Positions 1-8,606 of a stretch of 64,000 bases of DNA are shown piece after piece. Where the stretch lies: positions 124,001 through 188,000 of the forward strand of contig JABHSG010000004.1 in assembly GCA_018697095.1 (NCBI GenBank). The letters run 5' to 3'. The translations under genes and the position numbers were made by a program. The stretch is from an archaeon (GTDB taxonomy: Archaea > Nanobdellota > Nanobdellia > Woesearchaeales > GW2011-AR9). Numbering within the stretch: the stretch's first letter is position 1; every line of letters begins with the position of its first letter. A model generated the notes under the pieces. That model was not told the origin of the DNA. It worked only from the letters and a program-made list of their open reading frames with translations, and searched no databases.

Positions 1-78
1 GGCGTTCTTATACATCAAAAAGAAGCAGCGCAGTCTTATGATCAATTTTTCAACATAATGTGGAAACAAGCCAAGTAA
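1..78 (+). CDS. C-terminal tail of a truncated protein, possibly TrmB-family regulator
   Basis: An open frame runs from the window edge to a TAA at 76-78 and encodes the last 25 residues of a protein. The tail ends in ...YDQFFNIMWKQAK. An aromatic F-x-x-(L/M)-W pattern at the extreme C terminus is typical of archaeal TrmB-like sugar-responsive regulators, whose effector domain ends that way. Only this fragment is visible, so the family is a guess from a short motif. No ribosome site or start is in the window. Confidence 0.45.
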   Translation, partial: GVLIHQKEAAQSYDQFFNIMWKQAK

Positions 79-177
79 TGATCAGTTCTGTATTCTTTTA
101 TTTCAACCTTTTCTGTGATCAATACAACCTGAAATTAGACTAGGAAGAACCACTGGCCAGTAGTGAATTAACTAAAT

Positions 178-185
178 ATTTATAA
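178..185 (+). promoter_or_regulatory. TATA box of the 209 gene
   Basis: A TTTATAA-type box is centred about 27 nt before the ATG at 209, which would put the transcription start on or next to the start codon. This leaderless layout recurs throughout the window. Confidence 0.5.
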
Positions 186-208
186 CTGAAGGAGTATTTT
201 GACCTTTT

Positions 209-916
209 ATGACTATAATCATGGATGATCTACTAAATGGACCTAGGTTAGACATGGCGCAGCTAGAAATCCAAGTTGGAAGATGTGAAGGACGTGGACC
301 TGGTGATTATTTTTTAAATCTTGTAGACAAGCAAGGATATGCACGAGTTGGTATTTTTGAATTGAATGCGTCTGGAGAAGGAAGAGTGTATGAAAGATTT
401 CCAGTTCATGGAGTTAGTTTTGGGAGAGGATCCATTGATAGTTATGATGGGTTGATTTCAATTTTAGACGAAGGATTTAATTCATTATCTGATAGATATT
501 TTAATGCATGTGTTCAAGCAGAAGATATTACTTCATCGTTAGCTAAAATAGCATCAGGAGAAGAAAGAACAGTTTTTGGAGTCTCATCAAAAAAGCCAGA
601 AACAAATGGTGATCGTTATTTTTTAGAATTTAAGAGGTTTTCAACTTCATATGATTGGAAAGCAGCGCTTCCAAGTCATCTTTTTGGTCCAACGCACATC
701 TCTGTTGGTAGAGTTGAAACTTCAGACATTCAAGTAAATGTAATTTTAGGTACTACTGATAGCGCTGAAATAAAAAAAAGGATTTCTGCATATCAAACTT
801 TATTTGATCAGTATGGAGTAACTTCTCGTTTTATTACGGATGAAGGTTTAGTTAATACTAACAATGAACCACTTCCTTTAATTATGATGACAACAACTCC
901 TTCATGGGAGATATAA
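209..916 (+). CDS. hypothetical protein, 235 aa
   Basis: I do not recognise this protein. It is soluble, with no signal peptide or membrane segment and no cysteine cluster; its two cysteines are isolated. The N-terminal half has alternating beta-like stretches around a GRGPGDYF turn, and the C-terminal third has a helix (DSAEIKKRISAYQTLFDQYG) followed by a hydrophobic strand. The start at 209 is supported by the TATA box 27 nt upstream; an in-frame ATG four codons later is the alternative. It is a single gene between the truncated regulator and convergent minus-strand genes. Confidence 0.7.
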   Translation: MTIIMDDLLNGPRLDMAQLEIQVGRCEGRGPGDYFLNLVDKQGYARVGIFELNASGEGRVYERFPVHGVSFGRGSIDSYDGLISILDEGFNSLSDRYFNACVQAEDITSSLAKIASGEERTVFGVSSKKPETNGDRYFLEFKRFSTSYDWKAALPSHLFGPTHISVGRVETSDIQVNVILGTTDSAEIKKRISAYQTLFDQYGVTSRFITDEGLVNTNNEPLPLIMMTTTPSWEI

Positions 917-988
917 TCTATTTGTCATACTATGATTTGAGAATAATTGTTCTAAAACCAATAAAAGCAGAACATCCAGTAGATAAAT

Positions 989-1348
989 TCACAGGTTCAA
1001 TTTATGCAATTCATTAATAGAAATAAAATCATCTGCTAAACAATCTAACTCTGGTTGATTTGTTTTTTCAAGAAAATAGATTTTTTTACCAACACCTTTT
1101 GCATATCCAATTTCAACTTTCACAGAATTTCCAAAATAACCTGTTGGATTTACTACTAAAAGTGATTTTGATTTATCTATCTTCTCAAAATGATCTGCAA
1201 CTAGTTTTGGAATCATATCTGGAGTTTCCAATTCCTTAGGTAAATCCATAACTGGCAAAAGGTATGGGATTTTTAATTCATCCAGAATTCTTGCTACTTC
1301 TTCTATTTCCTTTTTAAATTTTATACTTGCACTTATACAAACAACCAT
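989..1348 (-). CDS. nucleoside 2-deoxyribosyltransferase-like protein, 119 aa
   Basis: A small Rossmann-like protein. It begins with a hydrophobic strand ending in S (MVVCISASIKF) and carries NPTGYFGNSVKVEIGYAKG followed by KKIYFL. The G-Y-x-G-x-S-V-x-x-E-I-G-x-A pattern is the signature region of nucleoside 2-deoxyribosyltransferase and related nucleotide N-glycosidases, where the glutamate is the catalytic nucleophile (here in KVEIGYA). The length is normal for a minimal family member. A role in nucleotide salvage or clean-up is inferred. Substrate unknown. Confidence 0.6.
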   Translation of the reverse strand: MVVCISASIKFKKEIEEVARILDELKIPYLLPVMDLPKELETPDMIPKLVADHFEKIDKSKSLLVVNPTGYFGNSVKVEIGYAKGVGKKIYFLEKTNQPELDCLADDFISINELHKLNL

Positions 1349-1413
1349 GATACTATGAATTGCTTAAGTATAAATAAATCTTCCTTTGTATGTCAACAGA
1401 TAATTTAGTTCAA

Positions 1414-1902
1414 CTACCTAATTGTAGCTTGATATCTTCGACCTTGCACTAAGTGAAATTCTGTTCTATAAGTGATACTAGGATCTAAGGTATCTACTTC
1501 AACAACTGTCAATGGTCTATCTCTTTTCAATACATCATGAGAATCAGGTACTGCTCGCATAAGTAAATGATTTCGTGGGGTTCTATGATTTGTACTAAGG
1601 CCATGTGTTGATTTGTAAATCCCCCCTGATTGTTTAGATGGGTTCATTGGGTCCAAAGGAAAATCATCTGCTGGTCCAACAATTGCAGCAAGACCAGAAA
1701 ACGGAACATCGTGTGCTTCATTAAAATCCCTTGCATCTGCTTCAGATGGGGCTTTTTTAATCCCTGTTGCAAAATAAGCACCAAGTGGAGCTCTTTGAGT
1801 TCCTTGCGTAAAATTAGCGTCAATTCGCTCCCTTATCTGTCTAGCTGAATAGGTATCAAGTCCAGTCATTATATCTAATTGAAAGTCAGTTTGAGGTTCC
1901 AT
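1414..1902 (-). CDS. hypothetical protein, 162 aa
   Basis: I do not recognise this protein. It is soluble, has no cysteines, is rich in Pro, Asp and Arg, and lacks membrane segments. The N-terminal part has a helix with ARQIRERIDANFTQG; the C-terminal part ends in a basic strand (FHLVQGRRYQATIR). It reads on the minus strand, convergent with the 209 gene's side and divergent from the cyclophilin gene at 2049. Its promoter would lie in the 1903-2020 spacer. Confidence 0.6.
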   Translation of the reverse strand: MEPQTDFQLDIMTGLDTYSARQIRERIDANFTQGTQRAPLGAYFATGIKKAPSEADARDFNEAHDVPFSGLAAIVGPADDFPLDPMNPSKQSGGIYKSTHGLSTNHRTPRNHLLMRAVPDSHDVLKRDRPLTVVEVDTLDPSITYRTEFHLVQGRRYQATIR

Positions 1903-2019
1903 TCAAATTTGAAAAATTGCCCATTTATAACTATTTCGTTAGGGGATTATCTGTTATACTAGGCTTTGAGACTTACTGCGAGCAAAAAAGAAGTATAAAC
2001 AAATAATCCTAGGGTCAAT

Positions 2020-2028
2020 TTATAAATT
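2020..2028 (+). promoter_or_regulatory. TATA box that decides the cyclophilin start
   Basis: A TTTATAAAT box lies about 25 nt before the ATG at 2049. A TTG at 2028 could extend the frame upstream, but it lies inside the TATA box, so translation from 2049 on a leaderless transcript is far more likely. Confidence 0.55.
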
Positions 2029-2048
2029 TGGCTAAAACAGACATTTTT

Positions 2049-2630
2049 ATGAGTGACAAAAAAGATGATCTAACTGCCATAGTAGAAGGATCTACACCAG
2101 GAAAAGATTCTATTCATCATGCTGTAATTCATACTGAACTAGGCGACATTTGCCTTGAGTTATATGCAAGTCAAGCCCCAGTCACTGTATCTAATTTCGA
2201 AAGACTTGTTGCAGATGGAGCATATAATCATTCTAGTTTTTATAGGACAGTTCACGATGATAACCAACCTGATGATGCTACTAAAATAAATGTTATTCAA
2301 GGTGGTTTAAGGGGTACAGAAAGGGAAGGAAAATACCCTTGCATAAGTCATGAAACTACCGATAAAACTGGAGTTAAAAATCTAGATGGGGTGATCGCAA
2401 TGGCTAGGCTTAAACCAGGGTCAGCTTCCAGTGAATTTTTCATATGCATTGGTGATCAACCTGGGCTTGATTATGAAGGGTCCCGTAATCCAGATGGACA
2501 GGGGTTTGCTGCATTCGGAAAGGTTACTAGTGGTATGGAAATAGTTAGAACAATTCAGCGTAGTGGTGATGAAGGACAGTACCTAACCAACCCAATAAAA
2601 ATATACAACATAGAATTAATTGATCAATAG
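2049..2630 (+). CDS. cyclophilin-type peptidyl-prolyl cis-trans isomerase
   Basis: A cyclophilin that catalyses cis-trans isomerisation of peptidyl-prolyl bonds and assists folding. The core runs from VIHTELGDICLELY through APVTVSNFERLV, SSFYRTVHDD (the F-x-R catalytic region), VIQGG, AMARLKPGSASSEFFICIGDQPGLD and FAAFGKVTSGMEIV. This is a minimal single-domain form with no signal peptide, so it is probably cytosolic. The start at 2049 is chosen from the TATA position. Cyclophilins are common in bacteria and eukaryotes and patchy in archaea. Confidence 0.93.
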   Translation: MSDKKDDLTAIVEGSTPGKDSIHHAVIHTELGDICLELYASQAPVTVSNFERLVADGAYNHSSFYRTVHDDNQPDDATKINVIQGGLRGTEREGKYPCISHETTDKTGVKNLDGVIAMARLKPGSASSEFFICIGDQPGLDYEGSRNPDGQGFAAFGKVTSGMEIVRTIQRSGDEGQYLTNPIKIYNIELIDQ

Positions 2631-2640
2631 ATATGTTCTC

Positions 2641-3633
2641 TCATTTACTCTTTCGTTTCACAAACTTGCTACAAAAAGGCACATACACAAACCTTTCTTC
2701 ATCTTCACCCAGCATTATTTCAAACACCATCATAGAGATAGAACAAACCATAAGTGGTGTTAATGTCACTTGTAACTCTTTGTAGTTACTTACATCCTCA
2801 ACACTAAATTCAATTTTGATTTTTTTCTTTTTCACTAAATTCTTTTCTTGCAGAGCAACCAACTTCTTAGTTAGTGATTTAGCTTCTTGAGCCCATTTAT
2901 ACTTGATATCAAAAGTTTTAGCATTTTTTTCTTTAGATTCAGCTGACCCAATTTTGAAAGAAATGTTGAATTCTTTTTCATGTAACTCTTTGTACTTTTG
3001 CGCAGCGTGTGTTTCACGAATAGAAATTAATTCTTTGATTCGCTTGAAATGTAATATCTCTTCTGCGTTTATATCATCTTTAGCACTTGTTTTAACATTT
3101 CTTGATGCTAAGCTAACGATATTTTTAACTTGTACTTCCCCACTTGAAACTTCAGAGCATCGATTAAACAAAACTTCACCACTAGGAGTGCACCAATTTT
3201 TAGTAAAAGTCAAAGCTAATAGTTTTTTAGTAGATCCATGTTCACCTTGAATTCCAAGTTCAAATAAAACGTAATTAGCATCTACCTCTGCTTCATGTAA
3301 CCTAAACTCTTTATGATTTGGATTAATTTCTACAAACCTATCATGTACTGATTCCAAATCACTATTTTGGTGATTAAATTTTAAATTACTAACAATTGGT
3401 TTTCTAAAAAATTCAATTACTAAATTATACAGTACATCTCCAAGTTCTGATTGTAAATCACCTAAGTCTTCATGAATCAAAAAATAAGATTTCTTTTTGC
3501 TTTTTAATTCTAATAATTTTTTGTGTTTATCATCCCAAGTGATTGAATATTTGTAGGATTTTATAGTGAAATCAATTTTATGCATAGCTAGATACGCTTC
3601 AAATAATTCCCGAAATTCATTTGCACTAATCAT
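2641..3633 (-). CDS. unknown partner of the SNF2 helicase, ~330 aa
   Basis: I do not recognise this protein. It starts at an ATG that overlaps the helicase stop codon (ATGATTAG), a layout that implies translational coupling; a start eight codons upstream is also open. The middle carries a long charged, lysine-rich helical region (about residues 190-270 with many KEL/KKL repeats) suggestive of coiled coil. The ends look globular, with a hydrophobic strand-rich C terminus. No catalytic motif is evident. Its only clear context is as the second gene of a two-gene unit, so a role as substrate-recognition or DNA-binding partner of the helicase is inferred. Confidence 0.7.
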   Translation of the reverse strand: MISANEFRELFEAYLAMHKIDFTIKSYKYSITWDDKHKKLLELKSKKKSYFLIHEDLGDLQSELGDVLYNLVIEFFRKPIVSNLKFNHQNSDLESVHDRFVEINPNHKEFRLHEAEVDANYVLFELGIQGEHGSTKKLLALTFTKNWCTPSGEVLFNRCSEVSSGEVQVKNIVSLASRNVKTSAKDDINAEEILHFKRIKELISIRETHAAQKYKELHEKEFNISFKIGSAESKEKNAKTFDIKYKWAQEAKSLTKKLVALQEKNLVKKKKIKIEFSVEDVSNYKELQVTLTPLMVCSISMMVFEIMLGEDEERFVYVPFCSKFVKRKSK

Positions 3634-5428
3634 CTTTATCAAAGAGCATGGTGTCAAATGCTTTTACCTCATTAACTTTTTTACGTGCAGCTTCAATTTC
3701 AACAAATACGCTAGCTTTTGATTTTTTATCTTCATCATCGAATTGTTCAATGTAAGTACTAAACACACTTTTTTCAATACTTGCTTTTTCAGGTATTTGT
3801 GAAAGTACTAAATCCATCTCTCCAATAGAAAGTTCAAATAGTTTTAGTTTACTGTATAATCGATCTAAGATGTAAGACTCAATAGTATCTTTTACTGCGA
3901 TGTTGTGTACTTGAACTGTTTGCGTTTGCCCAATTCTGTGTACACGTCCAATTCTTTGTTCAACACGCATTGGGTTCCATGGCAAATCATAATTAACAAT
4001 GATGTGCGAGAATTGTAAGTTACGCCCTTCACTTCCAGCATCAGTACAAATTAAGATTTGTTTGTCTGCGCGAAATTCATTTATTGCCTGTTCTTTTTGC
4101 GCTGGGTTCATTTTTCCGTTAAATAATGACACTGAGTATCCAGCGACCGCCATCTCCATAGCAAGAACCTTTTGGCTGTCTAGAAAGCTAGTAAATAACA
4201 CTACTTTTTCTTTACCAATTTTTTTAAGGACCTTCAGGAGCCTTTGAATCTTTGAATCCATTCCAACACTATTTCCTATCTCTAACAAATGATCAATCAT
4301 TCTAATGTCTTCATCTTTTTCAAGACTTAGTTTGTATCTTTCAAGTGCTTTAATTCCAGTATATTTAGCGCTGGTCATTTGTCTTGAAAGCATTATTAGT
4401 GAGAAAGTTAAAAGGCCACGACGTTTGTAGTCTTTTGCCATTTTTGCTAAGTCTTCACTGCTCAAATCAGACTCTTCAGTATCACCTTCTATCTTCAAAG
4501 AATCTACTGGTTCTAAGTTTTGCAGTGCGTTGTATCTTTTTTTAATAAAAGAAAATACTTGCTTGTGCCAGTTCTTTTCATCAATACTGTAATCTAAGTA
4601 GTGGCTACTGATTTTACGTTTTGCAAATTTGATTTTTGTTTCTTTTCGCAAGGTTCTGATCATAATCTTTTTTAGTTTTTCTTTGAGTCCAGAATTTGTT
4701 TTCAAATTCAATCCTTTGCTGTCTTGCAAATATGATTCTTCAAAAACTTTTTTTGTACCTAAAAATCCAGGGTGTAATAAATTCAGAAGTGACCATAATT
4801 CAAAAGCGTTATTTTGTACTGGTGTTGCACTAAGGCCAATAGTTCTTTTCACAGTCATACTCTTAACCAGTTTGTAATTTTTAGTTTGAGGATTTTTTAG
4901 TTTGTGTACTTCATCTATTACTAGTAGGTCCCATGTAATTTTATTGATTGCCTGTTGGTGCCTTGGAGTTTTGGCTGTGTCAATAGAAGCAATGATTAAA
5001 TCATTTTTTTCATAATCACTTGGGTCACTTGCAATTGTAAAATCTTCACTAAATTTTGAACGTAATTCTTCTTGCCATTGAAACTTTAATGAAGATGGAA
5101 CTAAGATAATTACCTTGTGAACCATTTTTCTAACAAGTAATTCTTTGATGATCATAGCTGTGGAGATAGTTTTCCCAAGCCCAACTTCATCTGCAATAAT
5201 TACTCTATTTGGAAAATCCTGTAAAACTCTTAATGCATTATTGACTTGAAAGTCTAATGTTTGGATTTTATCAGAATATGTGGATTTAGCTAGTAGTTCG
5301 TTTATTGATGATTCAAAACAGTTATAGTGCACTAGCTGTGACAATGCGCAATGCTTAGCGCTAGCGTAGTTGTTCACTGCAGTTTTGCTTAACTCCTGCA
5401 CTTGGGTACTCTTTACTGTTTGTTTCAT
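3626..5428 (-). CDS. SNF2/RapA-like DNA helicase-translocase, 600 aa
   Basis: A superfamily 2 ATPase of the SNF2 type. Visible motifs in order are Walker A with DEVGLGKT (about residues 80-87), DEVH in place of DEAH at 172-175, SATPVQN near 200, motif IV VVLFTSFLDS, motif V TDAGSEGRNLQF, and motif VI EQRIGRVHRIGQ. The short ~60-residue N terminus lacks chromo- or bromo-type domains, so this is a compact, RapA/DrmD-like core with about 100 extra C-terminal residues. It would translocate on duplex DNA to remodel or displace bound protein. The following unknown gene overlaps it by 8 nt. No methylase or nuclease is adjacent. Confidence 0.92.
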   Translation of the reverse strand: MKQTVKSTQVQELSKTAVNNYASAKHCALSQLVHYNCFESSINELLAKSTYSDKIQTLDFQVNNALRVLQDFPNRVIIADEVGLGKTISTAMIIKELLVRKMVHKVIILVPSSLKFQWQEELRSKFSEDFTIASDPSDYEKNDLIIASIDTAKTPRHQQAINKITWDLLVIDEVHKLKNPQTKNYKLVKSMTVKRTIGLSATPVQNNAFELWSLLNLLHPGFLGTKKVFEESYLQDSKGLNLKTNSGLKEKLKKIMIRTLRKETKIKFAKRKISSHYLDYSIDEKNWHKQVFSFIKKRYNALQNLEPVDSLKIEGDTEESDLSSEDLAKMAKDYKRRGLLTFSLIMLSRQMTSAKYTGIKALERYKLSLEKDEDIRMIDHLLEIGNSVGMDSKIQRLLKVLKKIGKEKVVLFTSFLDSQKVLAMEMAVAGYSVSLFNGKMNPAQKEQAINEFRADKQILICTDAGSEGRNLQFSHIIVNYDLPWNPMRVEQRIGRVHRIGQTQTVQVHNIAVKDTIESYILDRLYSKLKLFELSIGEMDLVLSQIPEKASIEKSVFSTYIEQFDDEDKKSKASVFVEIEAARKKVNEVKAFDTMLFDKDD

Positions 5429-5542
5429 TTGGTACTAGAATTGTTTAGAAGTACTATGCTAAAGTGCCTGTGTTTTATAAAAATAACGTTAACTTATTCA
5501 TTTTGGGCAATATATACTCATTCCACCAAACAGAATTATCTA

Positions 5543-6391
5543 TTATCTTTCTCTGATAAAAGAAAGCGCTTGCTCAAAGGTTTCTGCATACATTCCTTTT
5601 GGATGAGCATTCATGTAATCAATTTCATATCCTACAGCTGCAGGAGTATTTGTAAGAACACCAGCGAATCCCTTGTGTAAAGGTAATACTAAATCTAGTT
5701 CAAAGTTATCTCCAACCATAACACCTTTTGATGGGTCTGGGCAAATTCTTTCAAGAACAGCATTGTATAACTTTCTTCGTAATAAGGCCTGCCTAACTAA
5801 GCCAGGGATATTTACTCCTACAGGAACATTTGTAAAACTAGGATCAATTAGATATTTTCTAGCCATACCTATAACTGGAATGTTTGAAAAACCATTATCT
5901 TCTAATGCTTTTTCAATAGCAGCAGTTCCTGAGTTTGATACTATAGTCACATTATAACCAACTTGTAATAATCCTTCAACAAAACGTTTTGCGCCATCTC
6001 TAAAAACAATATTTTTTTCTCCATATGCAGCTAAATGACACTTGTTTGTAAGTTCACCAGCTTGCTTTTCATTAGGCACATAACTTGGAGATAACATTCC
6101 TTCAAACCTTCCTTCTCTTAATCTTTTAAGCAAATCAGTATGTGAAGCTGTGTTAAATGCAAATGGATCAGAATTAATTGGTGCAACAATATGGCCTGCT
6201 AGTTCCCATCCTTTATTTGGATCTGCTCGCAGTTCTGTTTGAACGATTCCTAATGCCCTAGCATAACTACTTGGGTCAATTCCTAATGCTTCAATGAATA
6301 ACCTTTCATATTCAGGAAAAAATCCACCTAAGCTAGCTTCAGAATCAGTAAGAGTTCCGTCAAAATCACAAATTACAGTATCAATTGTCAT
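5543..6391 (-). CDS. HAD-superfamily phosphatase, 282 aa
   Basis: A haloacid dehalogenase-like hydrolase. Motif I is VICDFDGTLTDSE at the N terminus, motif II VSNSGT near the middle, and motif IV GVMVGDNFELDLVLP, with the nucleophile and general acid aspartates both present. A large helical cap (about residues 20-120) lies between motifs I and II. The substrate cannot be told from sequence. The gene is monocistronic; its promoter lies in the same spacer as the candidate small RNA on the opposite strand. Confidence 0.85.
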   Translation of the reverse strand: MTIDTVICDFDGTLTDSEASLGGFFPEYERLFIEALGIDPSSYARALGIVQTELRADPNKGWELAGHIVAPINSDPFAFNTASHTDLLKRLREGRFEGMLSPSYVPNEKQAGELTNKCHLAAYGEKNIVFRDGAKRFVEGLLQVGYNVTIVSNSGTAAIEKALEDNGFSNIPVIGMARKYLIDPSFTNVPVGVNIPGLVRQALLRRKLYNAVLERICPDPSKGVMVGDNFELDLVLPLHKGFAGVLTNTPAAVGYEIDYMNAHPKGMYAETFEQALSFIRER

Positions 6392-6470
6392 AGTATTATT
6401 TTCCTAAGTTTCAATAGATTTTATTTGCCTCTTTAAAAGCATTTATACTAAAACATATGAATAAACAACA

Positions 6471-6567
6471 AGCAAACTAAGCAAAGCAACTTAGTTAGGT
6501 GACCACTCATCTGAAATCTTCGCTTTTAGGTGAGCACCAAACCATAAAAGGTGGTCACCTGAATTTT
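6471..6567 (+). ncRNA. candidate structured small RNA (two stacked stem-loops)
   Basis: The intergenic spacer folds into two abutting stems. The first is a 7-bp hairpin, 6475-6481 with 6490-6496. Directly next to it is a 10-bp perfect stem, AGGTGACCAC at 6497-6506 with GTGGTCACCT at 6551-6560. The second stem encloses an inner 10-bp hairpin (6507-6516 with 6525-6534, including G-U pairs). A TTTATAC box at 6442-6448 lies about 27 nt before the expected start. No coding frame of note. Strand is assigned from the TATA position and is not certain. Confidence 0.5.
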
Positions 6568-6622
6568 CTCAGACAAATCCTAAAAAAAGTAAAGCAGCTA
6601 ATAAACCAGAATCAATTAGTTA

Positions 6623-7348
6623 TCACCTATCTTGTCTTCTAACTTGATTAAGAATTTCTTTCCCTCTAAAAACAACATTATAACTAACGCCATAATGATT
6701 CAATCTTTGAATTAATCCAAATTTATCATCTACATGGTTTTGGCCAACAACCATCAGTGCAGAACCTAAATCTGCTTTGCTTGGAAAAACTTTATCCACT
6801 AGCCAATGCAATTCTCTATCTTGTTGTTCAATATCACTTAAACTACGATCAATCCCCATCAATCTATCATGTTGTATTAAGGTGTATGGTAAAAAATCAT
6901 TATCTAAATATACAAGATCTAATCCTTTATTTTTTGCATATTCACCAAGTGGATTCAATGTGAGAGAAGAACCCTCAGTAAATAATAAATTATATCCTCT
7001 TGAAGTAATTAATTCAAATTCTTCAGAAAACATTCTTGCTACAAAACGCATTTGTGTAGCAATTTCTTTTTCAAGATCAAATTCAGGTTCATCTGGGCAT
7101 ATTAATTCAGCCTTCATTTTTTCAACAACTTTTTCATCACTAAAATCAATTTTTCCAATTAGATATTTTGCCCATTGATCTAATTGTGATTCATCAGCAA
7201 ATAAATGTGGTTCATTATTATTTATCCTAATAAAATTATTTGCTAGTGTGGATAGATCATATCTTTTCAGATCTACTAAAGAAATAATTGTCCTAAGAAC
7301 ATTAGTTGGGTGAATCTCTCCAACAATGTCTAATGTATTTTGTTGCAT
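6623..7348 (-). CDS. possible TraB/PrgY-like protein, 241 aa
   Basis: The protein starts with a strand ending in VGEIHPTN, has LLFTEGSSLTLNPLGEYAKNKG in the middle, and near the C terminus ALMVVGQNHV. A G-E-x-H near the start, a glutamate-bearing strand, and a late G-x-x-H are the spaced motifs of the TraB/GumN/TIKI (EreA-ChaN-like) fold. There is no membrane segment, unlike bacterial PrgY. The function of archaeal members is unknown; a metal-dependent hydrolase role is proposed for the fold. Similarity here is by pattern only. Confidence 0.45.
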   Translation of the reverse strand: MQQNTLDIVGEIHPTNVLRTIISLVDLKRYDLSTLANNFIRINNNEPHLFADESQLDQWAKYLIGKIDFSDEKVVEKMKAELICPDEPEFDLEKEIATQMRFVARMFSEEFELITSRGYNLLFTEGSSLTLNPLGEYAKNKGLDLVYLDNDFLPYTLIQHDRLMGIDRSLSDIEQQDRELHWLVDKVFPSKADLGSALMVVGQNHVDDKFGLIQRLNHYGVSYNVVFRGKEILNQVRRQDR

Positions 7349-7494
7349 TGGTCAATACCTGTTTAACCATTAAACCCATCTTATCCCTTCAAACAGAACC
7401 TACTTTTTAACTTTAAGCACATAAAGACCAAGAATCCCTGAATCAGGAAATTTAAATACTTTTATTAGGTAAACAAATAAACTAACAATAACAA

Positions 7495-7947
7495 ATGAAA
7501 TCTAAAGAAATGTTAACATTCTGGCTCTTTTTGTTTTCTTACTCTTTGACGATTTTTCTAAGCATTCAAAATTATTTGAAAACAAAAAAACTAATCCCTA
7601 TATTTCTAATCCTTTTAGTTGTAGGATTATCTTTAAGACTTTATACAAAAAAACTTCTTGGTAAACATTTTAGTATCAATATCATAATTCATAAAGATCA
7701 CAAAATTATCCAAAATGGAATTTACAAATACATTAGGCACCCTATGTATCTATCAAACATTCTCATATTCATGAGTATTCCAGGATTTTTTTCATCATAT
7801 TATGGTATTTTATCAACAATTATTTTAATAATTCCAACAACAATTCTTAGAATAGAAATTGAAGAAAAACATCTAAAACATCAATGTAAAAAAGAATATC
7901 AAAAATATCAACAGCGTACTTCTAAATTAATCCCTTTCATTTACTAA
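7495..7947 (+). CDS. ICMT/PEMT-like membrane methyltransferase, 150 aa
   Basis: An integral membrane protein with three to four hydrophobic segments. The signature of isoprenylcysteine carboxyl methyltransferase-type enzymes is present: GIYKYIRHPMYLS (G-x-Y-x-x-x-R-H-P-x-Y), then a membrane hairpin, then RIEIEEKHL and YQKYQQRTSKLIPF, which together form the SAM pocket. The substrate in archaea is unknown; phospholipid or prenyl-lipid methylation is possible. The gene stands alone. Confidence 0.85.
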   Translation: MKSKEMLTFWLFLFSYSLTIFLSIQNYLKTKKLIPIFLILLVVGLSLRLYTKKLLGKHFSINIIIHKDHKIIQNGIYKYIRHPMYLSNILIFMSIPGFFSSYYGILSTIILIIPTTILRIEIEEKHLKHQCKKEYQKYQQRTSKLIPFIY

Positions 7948-8039
7948 ATTTAAAGTTCACTTATAATCTCAACAAAATTAATCCTAATTAGACCATTTTT
8001 TGTCAATATCCTTATAAAAAGTAAATCCGCTTAAACATT

Positions 8040-8606
8040 ATGAGTTTAGTGAAAATTCTTTGTGATAGTGTGAATTTGATGAATAGGTTATCAACTAGTG
8101 GAACTTTAGGTTCTGGAACTAAGGCTCACTTAATTTTAGGAGCTGGGAAAGGGCTAGAAGATAAAAGAAAACTTAGTGCTGCATTATTATCTTATCCACG
8201 TTTATGTTATGAATTAGCTTTTTTGATGGGGTCAACAGCCCATTTTAATATGGCTTTAGAATTAGAAGAAGAGATTGGGCCAGTAAAAAAGCCAGGAGTG
8301 CACTATTTACGTGAAGACCAAGGTGGTCTTGAGCTTGATTATACTTCGTTTGGCGGAAGTGGCAAAACTTTTGACGATTTTTTTGAATGGAAATCTTGGA
8401 GACATTTAACCCTGCGTCATAGTGATTGGTCCGAAGATAGTTTTACTACTTATTCTAGTTTAAAATTTGGTAGACGTAATCTATTTGCAAACAGAAGGTT
8501 CACTGAAGGTAATGAAATTGGTAGAACTGGATTCAAAGTAACCTCAATAATTTCTTCTTCTAATTCAGCAAGTTACAGATTTAAATATGGAGTAGCTCGT
8601 ATTTAG
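8040..8606 (+). CDS. hypothetical protein, 188 aa
   Basis: I do not recognise this protein. It is soluble with no signal peptide; the central part is rich in Gly, Trp, Phe and Ser (YTSFGGSGKTFDDFFEWKSW), and GSGKT there resembles a P-loop by chance only, since the strand context is wrong. A TTATAAAA box at 8012-8019 lies about 25 nt before the ATG, which supports the start. Its stop overlaps the tail of the convergent 8603 gene by 4 nt. Confidence 0.65.
   Translation: MSLVKILCDSVNLMNRLSTSGTLGSGTKAHLILGAGKGLEDKRKLSAALLSYPRLCYELAFLMGSTAHFNMALELEEEIGPVKKPGVHYLREDQGGLELDYTSFGGSGKTFDDFFEWKSWRHLTLRHSDWSEDSFTTYSSLKFGRRNLFANRRFTEGNEIGRTGFKVTSIISSSNSASYRFKYGVARI

Noticed and set aside
6497-6567. C/D-box guide RNA (GTGA...CTGA...GTGA...CTGA)
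   Set aside because: CTGA occurs at plausible places, but the C-box matches are poor (5 of 7) and the first box-to-box gap is only about 5 nt, too short for a guide. The double-stem fold explains the bases better.
8340-8375. GSGKT as a P-loop in the 8040 gene
   Set aside because: No hydrophobic strand before the loop and no Walker B; it is chance.
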